Shown here piece after piece: positions 1 through 5,408 of a DNA stretch of 5,408 nucleotides; the stretch's first letter is position 1, and each line of letters begins with the position of its first letter. A program made the position numbers and the translations under genes. The stretch is from Gardnerella vaginalis. GTDB taxonomy: Bacteria > Actinomycetota > Actinomycetes > Actinomycetales > Bifidobacteriaceae. Below the pieces are notes generated by a model. The model ran no database searches and was not told the DNA's origin. It saw only the letters and a list, made by a program, of their open reading frames with translations. The stretch lies in assembly GCF_001563665.1 (NCBI RefSeq), contig NZ_KQ961859.1, positions 1 through 5,408 on the forward strand. The letters run 5' to 3'.

Positions 1-63
1 AATCTTGCGATGAGAGAAACTCCGAGAGCTCAGCAACAACAAATAGGAAAATTCTATAAATAA
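1..63 (+). CDS. 3' end of an unidentified upstream gene (partial)
   Basis: Frame 1 is open from the first base to a TAA at 61-63 and encodes about 20 residues ending in QQQQIGKFYK. The sequence then turns AT-rich and non-coding, as expected after a gene end. The pattern L-x-x-R-E-T near the left edge loosely resembles the C-terminus of LacI-family regulators, which often sit next to amylase genes in bifidobacteria, but 20 residues cannot establish this. It could also be a chance open frame. It lies 223 bp upstream of the amylopullulanase start and is probably a separate transcription unit. Confidence 0.4.
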   Translation, partial: NLAMRETPRAQQQQIGKFYK

Positions 64-103
64 AACTATAGATTATCGAACAATAATAGTTGTTAGATTT
101 TTT
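64..103 (+). terminator. Weak candidate terminator after the upstream gene
   Basis: Directly after the TAA at 61-63, AACAA (79-83) can pair with TTGTT (90-94) around a six-base loop. A run of six T follows at 98-103. An alternative pairing is AACTAT (64-69) with ATAGTT (86-91). The stems are short and AT-rich, so this is a weak intrinsic terminator at best. Its position between a gene end and a promoter-like sequence is the main support. Confidence 0.3.
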
Positions 104-130
104 GTTATATGGACTGATATACTCTATAGT
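102..130 (+). promoter_or_regulatory. Candidate sigma70-type promoter for the amylopullulanase gene
   Basis: TTGTTA (102-107, 4 of 6 to TTGACA) and TATAGT (125-130, 5 of 6 to TATAAT) are separated by exactly 17 bp. Transcription would start near 136-138 and leave a leader of about 150 nt before the start codon. It is the best-spaced pair I found in the intergenic region. In AT-rich DNA such matches also arise by chance, and the -35 element overlaps the T run of the terminator candidate. Confidence 0.4.
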
Positions 131-201
131 TTGATGGGTACGTTTTCTATTAATGCGTTTTTATTGTAACGTGGCGGTTCTTTAAAAATGTTGTTAGTAG
201 G

Positions 202-248
202 CATTGCGCGTGTCAATGTTTACGTGTTCATCAATGTCAATGTAAACG
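202..248 (+). promoter_or_regulatory. Repeat cluster in the 5' leader, possible operator
   Basis: TCAATGT occurs three times (213-219, 231-237, 237-243). GTTTAC (218-223) and GTAAAC (242-247) form an inverted pair 18 bp apart. CATTG (202-206) and CAATG (214-218) form a further inverted repeat with a 7-base gap. TGTAAACG (241-248) resembles a LacI-family half-site, the usual type of sugar regulator for bifidobacterial glycan genes, but no complete LacI palindrome with a central CG is present. The cluster lies downstream of the candidate promoter, where a repressor could block transcription. Its function is inferred. Confidence 0.35.
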
Positions 249-274
249 ATGGAGAATATGCGTTGGCACCAATG

Positions 275-284
275 AAGGAAAGGA
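275..284 (+). promoter_or_regulatory. Ribosome binding site that sets the start at 287/290
   Basis: The purine run AAGGAAAGGA contains AAGGA at 275-279, which is 7 nt before ATG 287, and AAAGGA at 279-284, which is 5 nt before ATG 290. Either of the two adjacent ATG codons is therefore well served. The in-frame ATG at 272 falls before this site and the one at 188 has no good Shine-Dalgarno sequence, so both are less likely starts. Confidence 0.75.
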
Positions 285-286
285 TA

Positions 287-388
287 ATGATGAATCGTCA
301 TCGGGATTTCGCATCGAAGATGGTTTCAATAGCAGCTTCAGTTGCAATGCTTGTAACATGTTTTGCTGTTACTGGTAATGCGAATGCT
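287..388 (+). other. Sec signal peptide of the amylopullulanase
   Basis: Residues 1-34 have a basic N-region (MMNRHRDFASK), a hydrophobic core of about 17 residues (VSIAASVAMLVTCFAV), and a polar end with NANA before Glu35. This is a classical A-x-A site for signal peptidase I. Cleavage after A34 would give a mature chain beginning ENTAGGG, so the G tract encodes the extreme N-terminus of the mature protein. The Cys within the core is not in a good lipobox. Confidence 0.9.
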
Positions 389-3300
389 GAAAATACTGCC
401 GGGGGGGGGGTTGCTTCCGGTAGCAAAGAAACTTCTAATAATGTAACACTTAATGGCAAGGGTGTTATTGTTACTGCTTTTCAGCAGAATTGGAATAGTA
501 TTGCTCAAGAGTGCACTGATACTTACGGTCCTGAAGGTGTGAAATATGTGCAAATTTCGCCTTCTCAGGATCATATTAAAGGTAAATCTTGGTGGACTTC
601 TTATCAGCCTGTGAGCTATAGCTTAAATTCTAAGCTTGGCACTGAAGCTGAGTTTAAGCATATGATTACTACTTGCAAAGCAGCGAATGTTGGAATTATT
701 GCTGATGCTGTTATTAACCATATGACTGGTTTTGATAATAAAGATACTGTCGGTGTTGGTGGAAGTAAGTATGATGCGCCTAATCAGTCTTTCCCGGATG
801 CTGGATACACTAAAGACGATTTCCATCAGAGCACTGAAGAGATTAAAGATTATACGAATGCTGAAGAAGTTTGGACTCACAGGCTTTCTGGCTTACTCGA
901 TTTGGACACTTCTAAGCAGCACGTGCGCAAAGTTTTAGGTAAGTATTTTGCAGATTTGTTGAAACTTGGCGTTGCTGGTTTCCGTGTGGATGCTGTTAAG
1001 CATATTTCTCCAGAAGATATGAGGGGCATTAAAGCTGAAGCTATAAAGCAATACAACGAAAGTGTTGACGACAGCAAAAAGATTAATGACATCTGGTGGA
1101 TGCAGGAAACTATTGGCAATCCTTCTGAAGCTGAACAAATTAAGCCTGCTGCACATTTAGGCGAAGGCGAAGTCAACGAATTTGGCTACTCTTACCAGCT
1201 TAAGCAAAACTTTAAAGGCTCGCTGATGAAGGCAAGCAAGCCGCTGAACAAAATTCAAGACGGCATGGTTGAAAGCGATAAAGCTGCTATCTTCGTTACG
1301 AACTGGGATACTGAGCGTGGTAACAGCGTGCTTACATATAAGGACGGTCGCCGTTACGCTTTAGCAAATGCGTTCATGCTCGCATGGCCATACGGCACTC
1401 CAAACGTGTATTCCGGATACAAGTTCGATAAGAATGATGAAGGTGCGCCTGGTGCAACTGATATACATGTTCCAGATGTAACTTGTGGTAAGGATTCCAA
1501 TTGGCAGTGCGCTCAGCGTTGGACTTCTATTCGTGGAATGATTGGATTCTACAATGCTGTTCAAGGTGCGAAAGTCACAAATTGGCAGGATGATGGCGAT
1601 AACAACATTGCTTTTAGTCGCGAAAAGAAGGGCTTCTTAGCAATCAACAATTCGCTTGACGAAAAAGAAGTTTCTTATAAGACTGATTTGCCTGATGGTG
1701 AGTATTGCAATGTGTATGCTGCAGGAGATTGCTCTAAGCCTGTTAAAGTTGAAAATGGTGAAGTTAAAACCAAGATTGGCGCTCGCGAAGCTGTAGCTTT
1801 ACATGTTAATGCAACAAAAGCTACACATCCGGCTGGCTCTGCTGCAGACGCATCTGATCCTCAATATGGTGTAGAAAAGCCTGATGCAGGCATGCCAGAA
1901 GATCCTACAACGACTATTTACTTTAAGCCAGACGAAAAGTTTAAAGATAAAAAAGTATATGTTCACTATGGCATCAGAGGTTCAACCTGGACTCAAGCTC
2001 CTGGCGAAGAGATGCAGAAGGCTTGCGATGGTTGGTATAAGAAGACAATTACAACCAATGGCAAAGCTTATGAAGCAGTGTTTAATAATGGTGAAAACTA
2101 CTGGTATCACGAAGGAGATAATAATAACTTTAAGATTCCAGCTCACACTGATTCGTATGTAGCTCAAGATCACAAGGGTAGTGTTGGAGTAAATCCTTGC
2201 CCAGTAAAATATGAGCCAAAGACTACTGTTCGCATCCACTACAAGCCAAAAGCTGGTGATACTCGCGATATTGGCGTTTATTTGTGGGGTAAAGACAAGG
2301 ATGGTAAAGATCTACATGGAACTTGGCATCCGTTTACTGGCACGGATTCTTTCGGCAAAGTTTTTGAAATTACAGTTGATGGAGCTTTTGAAAACAAGTC
2401 ACTTTCCTTTATTACTACTACGGAGAAGTGGGGTAAAGACGGTGGTGATCGTGCTATTGAAAACTGTGCAAGTGGTCTTGCTGAAGCTTGGGTAACAGGC
2501 GGAACTTGGACAAATCCTAATGAAAAAGACACTAGCGATAGCACTAAGTTTACTGCTCCAGACAATCTTAAGAATAAGCCAAAAGAGTTAAAGGTAACAG
2601 TTCATTATCGCAGGAATGCTGGCGATTATGAAGGCTGGAACATGTGGACTTGGAACGATGGAACCGGTGGTACTGCTCGTTACTTCACTTCGCATGATGA
2701 TTATGGCAAAGTTGCAACCTTTACTGCTAAGAATGCTGGCGGTATTGACAGTGTTGGCTTCAAAGTTAGAAAATCTACGCCAATTAACGCTTGGGATAAA
2801 CAAGATCCTAGTGACCGACTTATTCCAAACAATGCAATTAAGCTAGATCCAAGTGATCCAAACAAGGGTAGTGCTGAAGTCTGGTTAATGCAAGATGACA
2901 TGACAGTATACTTAAACGCTACTATGCCACAACTTACAGCTCACGTAATGTCTGCTGATATTGCTGGCTTAAAGAAGTTAGCTGTAAAAGTATCTGGTGA
3001 CGTGTCTTCTGTAAAAGACTCTGACGTAACACTTTTGGATGCTAGTGAAAATCCTGCCACGACTGTTGAGATTGCTTCTGTTAAAGCTAATGGTTCAGAG
3101 ATTACTATCGAAACCAAGAATGACCTTAATATTAAACATGCGTATAAGTTGAGTATTAAGGGATTAGCTAAAGATATTAAGCTTTCTGCTTCCTCAAAAA
3201 CTGGTGCTAGCGTAATTCGTACCGATGAATTCGATAAGAAATATGCTTACACTGGCAATGATTTAGGTGCTGTGTATTCTGCTTCTTCAACTACTTTCAA

Positions 3301-5408
3301 GCTTTGGGCTCCAACAGCAACTGAAGTAAAGTTGATTACTTATAAGTCGACTCAAGAAAACGCTGAAAAAGACAAAGAAACACCTATGACAGCAGAAGAT
3401 CATGGCGTATGGTCTGCAAAGCTTGATGGCGACAAAGCTAATACAGCTTACGCATACGAAGTTCATTTTGCTGATGGCACAGTGAATGTTTCTGCTGATC
3501 CTTATGCTAAAGCTGCAGTAGTAAACGGTGAGCGTTCTGTTGTATTAGCAGATAAAGACGCAGGTAACGCTGGAAAGCGTATGCCAAAGTTTACGAATCC
3601 AAGTGACGCAACAATTGCAGAAATGGATGTTCGTGACTTCTCAATCAATCCAAACTCTGGTATTAGCGATGCTCATCGCGGTAAGTATCTTGGCGTAATA
3701 GAAGAAGGTACTAAGACTAAAGATAATCAGAATGTTTCTGGCTTTGATTATTTGAAGTCGCTTGGTGTCACTCACGTGCAAATCATGCCAATGTATGATT
3801 TTGGTTCTGTGGATGAAACTGGTGACTTGAGTTATGGAAAGTCAGGCGCTCAAAACTGGGGTTATGATCCAGAGAACTACAATGTTCCTGAAGGATCTTA
3901 TTCTACTGATCCTGCTAATCCAACAGCGCGAGTTAAGGAAGCTAAGCAAATGATTGCTGGTCTTCATAAAGCTGGCTTGCGTGTGATTATGGATGTGGTT
4001 TACAACCATGTTTATGATGTGCAAAAGCATTCGTTTAACAAGACAGTTCCTGGATACTACTTCCGCTATAAGGATGGCGCTCTGAATGGTAATTCTGGAT
4101 GCGGTAATGATACTGCGTCTGAGCGTCAAATGATGCGCAAGTATATTTTGGATTCTGTAAAGTATTGGGCTACGAATTACAAACTTGACGGCTTCCGATT
4201 TGATTTGATGGGCTTAATTGACCTGAAGACTATGCAAGAAGTGCGTGCTGAGCTTAATAAGATTGATCCTTCAATTATTGTGCTCGGTGAAGGCTGGGAT
4301 ATGAATGAACTGCTTCCTAAGAGCGAGTCTACTATTCAACCTAATGCTTATAAGATTCCAGGAGTAGCGTTCTTTAACGATTCATTCCGCGATTCTGTAA
4401 AAGGTTCTGTGTTTGACGCTAAAGGTACTGGTTTTGTAAATGGCAATACGGATAAAGGTGTTAAGGCTTTGCTTGAGCATAATTTGCTTGGTTGCCAATT
4501 TGGCACGAGTACTACTGTTAAGTGCTCGAATGGTAATGCTGAAACGCACTTTGCTGATGCAGGTCAAATTGTTCAGTATGTTGAAGCTCACGATAACTTG
4601 TCGTTGTACGATAAGCTAAAGGTTTCTGCTCCTCAAGACACTGAAGACGTACGATTGAAGAGAGTGAAGCTTGCAAATTCAATGATTTTGCTTTCGCGCG
4701 GCATGCCGTTTATTCAGCTTGGCCAGGAATTCTTGCGAAGCAAGAACAGTAACGCTAATAGTTACAATGCTGGCGATAAAGACAATGCTCTTGATTGGAA
4801 TCGTGCAACAGAAAAATCTGATTCCGTGAACTATTTCAAGGGATTGTTGAAGCTACGCAAGAGCATTAAATCTCTTCGTGATTTTGATTATGTAACAATT
4901 AACAAGAACATGAAGATGATTGATGGCACTCCTGATGGTGTAATTGCTTACACGCTTAACGATGCAGATAAGCAATACGTTGTAGTGTTCAATGCTAATA
5001 ATGCTGAAACTCAAGTAAAGATTCCAGCAGGAAAGTATTCTGCTCTTGTTGCTGATGGCAAAGTCAATGAAACTGCTCAAGAGGCTAGTGTTTCTGCTGA
5101 CGGAACATACAAGGTTGCTGCTCTTTCGACTGCTGTGTTGCTTAATGCTGAAAAGAAGAGTGAGCCTGTAACTCCATCTCCTGAGCCTGGTCCTGTAACG
5201 CCTGAGCCTGATCCTGTAACGCCTGAGCCTGGTCCTGTAACGCCTGAGCCTGGTCCTGCTCCTCAGCCACCTGCTCCGGCTCCAACTCCTGCTCCAGATA
5301 AGACTCCAGCGCCTCAAGCTCCTGCATCTTCTGCTCCAGCAGCTCCAGCGCCTAAGTCTGTTAAAAGTCTTGAACCTGAGTTGAAGAATACTCTTACTGT
5401 TGGTAACA
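287..5408 (+). CDS. apuB: Secreted bifunctional alpha-amylase/pullulanase (amylopullulanase), 3' truncated by window
   Basis: Extracellular enzyme expected to hydrolyse alpha-1,4 bonds (N-terminal half) and alpha-1,6 branch bonds (C-terminal half) of glycogen, starch and pullulan. The frame is open for 1,707 codons to the window edge with no stop. Order by residue: signal peptide 1-34; Gly-rich linker with a G10 tract 39-42; GH13 alpha-amylase about 58-424 plus beta domain to 510; CBM25/26-like 543-638; CBM41 646-748 and 766-877; Ig-like and CBM48-like 878-1075; GH13 pullulanase about 1102-1530 plus beta domain to 1622; Pro-rich tail from 1627. All catalytic acids are present in both halves: D235, E274, D341 and D1306, E1335, D1436. 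Architecture and size match bifidobacterial ApuB, and the symbol is used by that analogy. The tail suggests that a wall anchor or more modules follow beyond 5408. The start rests on the ribosome binding site and signal peptide; residue 1 is ATG 287, though ATG 290 is equally possible. Confidence 0.96.
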   Translation, partial: MMNRHRDFASKMVSIAASVAMLVTCFAVTGNANAENTAGGGVASGSKETSNNVTLNGKGVIVTAFQQNWNSIAQECTDTYGPEGVKYVQISPSQDHIKGKSWWTSYQPVSYSLNSKLGTEAEFKHMITTCKAANVGIIADAVINHMTGFDNKDTVGVGGSKYDAPNQSFPDAGYTKDDFHQSTEEIKDYTNAEEVWTHRLSGLLDLDTSKQHVRKVLGKYFADLLKLGVAGFRVDAVKHISPEDMRGIKAEAIKQYNESVDDSKKINDIWWMQETIGNPSEAEQIKPAAHLGEGEVNEFGYSYQLKQNFKGSLMKASKPLNKIQDGMVESDKAAIFVTNWDTERGNSVLTYKDGRRYALANAFMLAWPYGTPNVYSGYKFDKNDEGAPGATDIHVPDVTCGKDSNWQCAQRWTSIRGMIGFYNAVQGAKVTNWQDDGDNNIAFSREKKGFLAINNSLDEKEVSYKTDLPDGEYCNVYAAGDCSKPVKVENGEVKTKIGAREAVALHVNATKATHPAGSAADASDPQYGVEKPDAGMPEDPTTTIYFKPDEKFKDKKVYVHYGIRGSTWTQAPGEEMQKACDGWYKKTITTNGKAYEAVFNNGENYWYHEGDNNNFKIPAHTDSYVAQDHKGSVGVNPCPVKYEPKTTVRIHYKPKAGDTRDIGVYLWGKDKDGKDLHGTWHPFTGTDSFGKVFEITVDGAFENKSLSFITTTEKWGKDGGDRAIENCASGLAEAWVTGGTWTNPNEKDTSDSTKFTAPDNLKNKPKELKVTVHYRRNAGDYEGWNMWTWNDGTGGTARYFTSHDDYGKVATFTAKNAGGIDSVGFKVRKSTPINAWDKQDPSDRLIPNNAIKLDPSDPNKGSAEVWLMQDDMTVYLNATMPQLTAHVMSADIAGLKKLAVKVSGDVSSVKDSDVTLLDASENPATTVEIASVKANGSEITIETKNDLNIKHAYKLSIKGLAKDIKLSASSKTGASVIRTDEFDKKYAYTGNDLGAVYSASSTTFKLWAPTATEVKLITYKSTQENAEKDKETPMTAEDHGVWSAKLDGDKANTAYAYEVHFADGTVNVSADPYAKAAVVNGERSVVLADKDAGNAGKRMPKFTNPSDATIAEMDVRDFSINPNSGISDAHRGKYLGVIEEGTKTKDNQNVSGFDYLKSLGVTHVQIMPMYDFGSVDETGDLSYGKSGAQNWGYDPENYNVPEGSYSTDPANPTARVKEAKQMIAGLHKAGLRVIMDVVYNHVYDVQKHSFNKTVPGYYFRYKDGALNGNSGCGNDTASERQMMRKYILDSVKYWATNYKLDGFRFDLMGLIDLKTMQEVRAELNKIDPSIIVLGEGWDMNELLPKSESTIQPNAYKIPGVAFFNDSFRDSVKGSVFDAKGTGFVNGNTDKGVKALLEHNLLGCQFGTSTTVKCSNGNAETHFADAGQIVQYVEAHDNLSLYDKLKVSAPQDTEDVRLKRVKLANSMILLSRGMPFIQLGQEFLRSKNSNANSYNAGDKDNALDWNRATEKSDSVNYFKGLLKLRKSIKSLRDFDYVTINKNMKMIDGTPDGVIAYTLNDADKQYVVVFNANNAETQVKIPAGKYSALVADGKVNETAQEASVSADGTYKVAALSTAVLLNAEKKSEPVTPSPEPGPVTPEPDPVTPEPGPVTPEPGPAPQPPAPAPTPAPDKTPAPQAPASSAPAAPAPKSVKSLEPELKNTLTVGN
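401..410 (+). repeat. G10 homopolymer tract in the coding frame, probable phase-variation switch
   Basis: Ten uninterrupted G bases encode Gly39-Gly41 and the first base of Val42, just after the signal peptidase site. Such tracts gain or lose bases by slipped-strand mispairing during replication. With ten G the frame continues into the amylase. With nine it reaches TAA at 444-446 after 52 codons. With eleven it reaches TAG at 421-423 after 45 codons. I found no other in-frame GGG codon in the 1,707 codons, where glycine is mostly GGT or GGC. The tract sits in a flexible linker, so a change of three bases should be tolerated. The tract is seen directly; the switching is inferred. Confidence 0.85.
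458..1816 (+). other. GH13 alpha-amylase catalytic domain with C-terminal beta domain
   Basis: Residues about 58-510. The opening GVIVTAFQQNW and the segment VQISPSQDH (88-96) followed by WWTSYQPVSY are typical of secreted actinobacterial alpha-amylases, probably subfamily GH13_32. Conserved region I is DAVINH (140-145). Region II is GFRVDAVKH (231-239) with nucleophile D235. Region III is WWMQE with general acid E274. Region IV is FVTNWDTERG (336-345) with stabiliser D341. Tyr/Trp-rich and Cys-containing loops follow, then a beta-sandwich domain at about 425-510. Region IV has Trp340 where most GH13 enzymes have His. The expected reaction is endo-hydrolysis of alpha-1,4-glucans. The subfamily is assigned from memory. 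Confidence 0.9.
1913..2200 (+). other. CBM25/CBM26-like starch-binding module
   Basis: Residues about 543-638. The order VYVHYGIRG, STWTQAPGEEM, DGWYKKTI and NNGENYWY follows the starch-binding beta-sandwich modules of families 25 and 26, in which aromatic residues contact glucan. Candidate ligand residues are W568, W583, Y605 and W606. It follows the amylase beta domain after a short Pro/Asp/Ala linker (about 511-542) and should hold the amylase on glycogen or starch. I cannot separate CBM25 from CBM26 by eye. Confidence 0.7.
2222..2530 (+). other. CBM41 module 1 (pullulanase-associated domain)
   Basis: Residues about 646-748. The framework is that of CBM41: VRIHY near the start, HPFTGTDSFGKVFEI in the middle, then K717-D718 and the D721-R722 pair, and AEAWVTGG at the end. 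The usual Gly-Trp-x-x-Trp-x-Trp stretch is altered to DIGVYLWG (661-668). Only the last Trp (W667) is kept and a Tyr (Y665) replaces another. CBM41 modules bind alpha-glucans and normally precede type I pullulanases. This copy may bind more weakly or with another preference. Confidence 0.8.
2582..2917 (+). other. CBM41 module 2 (pullulanase-associated domain)
   Basis: Residues about 766-877. VTVHYRRNAGDYEGWNMWTW carries all three expected tryptophans (W784, W787, W789). It is followed by FTSHDDYGKVATF, the KQDPSDRLI segment and AEVWLMQDD. It is in tandem with module 1 but clearly diverged from it, so the duplication is old or the two were acquired separately. It is the canonical copy and the more likely main glucan binder for the pullulanase half. 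Confidence 0.85.
2918..3511 (+). other. Ig-like spacer and CBM48-like domain of the pullulanase half
   Basis: Residues about 878-1075. The first part (to about 985) is a beta-rich segment that resembles the Ig-like N-domain of type I pullulanases. YTGNDLGAVY (988-997) is the characteristic entry into the next domain. FKLWAPTATEVKL then marks a CBM48-like (isoamylase N-terminal) domain ending near SADPYAKA (about 1069-1076). CBM48 domains pack against the debranching barrel. The boundary between the two parts is approximate. Confidence 0.75.
3590..5152 (+). other. GH13_14-type pullulanase catalytic domain with C-terminal beta domain
   Basis: Residues about 1102-1622. QNWGYDP (1189-1195) matches the type I pullulanase signature YNWGYDP except for Gln in place of the first Tyr, and PEGSYS follows as expected. 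Conserved region I is DVVYNH (1236-1241). Region II is DGFRFDLMG (1301-1309) with nucleophile D1306. Region III is GEGW with acid E1335. Region IV is VEAHDN with stabiliser D1436. GQEF at 1479-1482 and the SYNAGDKDNALDW stretch near the barrel end are also typical. A beta-sandwich of about 1531-1622 closes the unit. The expected activity is hydrolysis of alpha-1,6 branches. Confidence 0.93.
5180..5257 (+). repeat. 21-bp in-frame tandem repeat in the proline-rich tail
   Basis: The unit PEPGPVT is encoded by 21 bp and occurs at 5180-5200, 5201-5221 (one G-to-A change giving PEPDPVT) and 5222-5242. A fourth, partial copy begins at 5243 and diverges after 5258. The near-identical copies suggest recent expansion. 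Because the unit is a multiple of three, copy-number change lengthens or shortens the tail without breaking the frame. The surrounding region, about 5159-5356, is rich in Pro, Ala and Glu like wall-spanning linkers of Gram-positive surface proteins. No LPXTG-type motif is visible before the window ends. Confidence 0.88.

Noticed and set aside
216..275. Two tiny leader open frames, 216-245 (9 codons) and 249-275 (8 codons)
   Set aside because: Neither has a Shine-Dalgarno sequence or a codon composition suggesting an attenuator, so chance is the simpler explanation.
188..286. In-frame N-terminal extension starting at ATG 188 (or ATG 272)
   Set aside because: The frame is open back to 170, but no good ribosome binding site precedes ATG 188 or 272. 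A start there would place extra residues before an otherwise typical signal peptide. ATG 287/290 has a strong purine-rich site at the right distance.
350..361. Leu-Val-Thr-Cys in the signal peptide as a lipoprotein lipobox
   Set aside because: Thr at the -1 position is atypical, and hydrophobic residues followed by a good A-x-A signal peptidase I site continue after the Cys.
5180..5257. Short repeats as a CRISPR array
   Set aside because: The units are directly adjacent, codon-aligned and without unique spacers; they encode a Pro-rich peptide repeat.
4853..5317. Reverse-strand open frame of 154 codons with Arg-rich repeats
   Set aside because: Its repeats are the antisense of the Pro/Glu-rich 21-bp repeat and pullulanase coding sequence. 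The + strand frame has clear family motifs through the same region.

Overview
The window is almost entirely one very large secreted-enzyme gene on the + strand. The reading frame opens at 287 and runs without a stop to the last base, so at least 1,707 codons are present and the 3' end lies outside. The product joins two glycoside hydrolase family 13 (GH13) enzymes: an N-terminal actinobacterial-type alpha-amylase and a C-terminal type I pullulanase. Starch/glycogen-binding modules lie between them, and a proline-rich, probably wall-spanning tail follows. This is the architecture of bifidobacterial amylopullulanases (ApuB). The AT-leaning codon use, the close resemblance of the amylase half to actinobacterial amylases and the overall architecture point to the Bifidobacteriaceae, most likely Gardnerella from the human vagina, where glycogen is the main polysaccharide. 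The genus is inferred; no marker gene is present.

Layout: 1-63 is probably the 3' tail of an upstream + strand gene. Bases 64-286 are non-coding. They hold a weak terminator-like hairpin with a T run, a plausible sigma70-type promoter (102-130), a cluster of TCAATGT repeats and GTTTAC/GTAAAC half-sites (202-248), and a purine-rich ribosome binding site. The enzyme gene follows: signal peptide (287-388), alpha-amylase with its beta domain (458-1816), a CBM25/26-like module, two CBM41 modules, an Ig-like plus CBM48-like region, the pullulanase barrel with its C-terminal beta domain (3590-5152), and a Pro-rich tail with a 21-bp tandem repeat.

The most striking feature is an uninterrupted run of ten G at 401-410, a few codons after the predicted signal peptidase site. 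In the sequence given the gene is in frame. Loss or gain of one G leads to a stop within about a dozen codons (TAA 444 or TAG 421), so this looks like a phase-variable contingency switch. It would turn the alpha-1,4- and alpha-1,6-cleaving activities on and off together.

The two halves should cooperate outside the cell. The amylase cuts alpha-1,4 chains and the pullulanase removes alpha-1,6 branches, while the binding modules hold the glycogen or starch. The released maltooligosaccharides would be available to the producer and to its neighbours. The reverse-strand open frames inside this gene appear to be by-products of its codon pattern.
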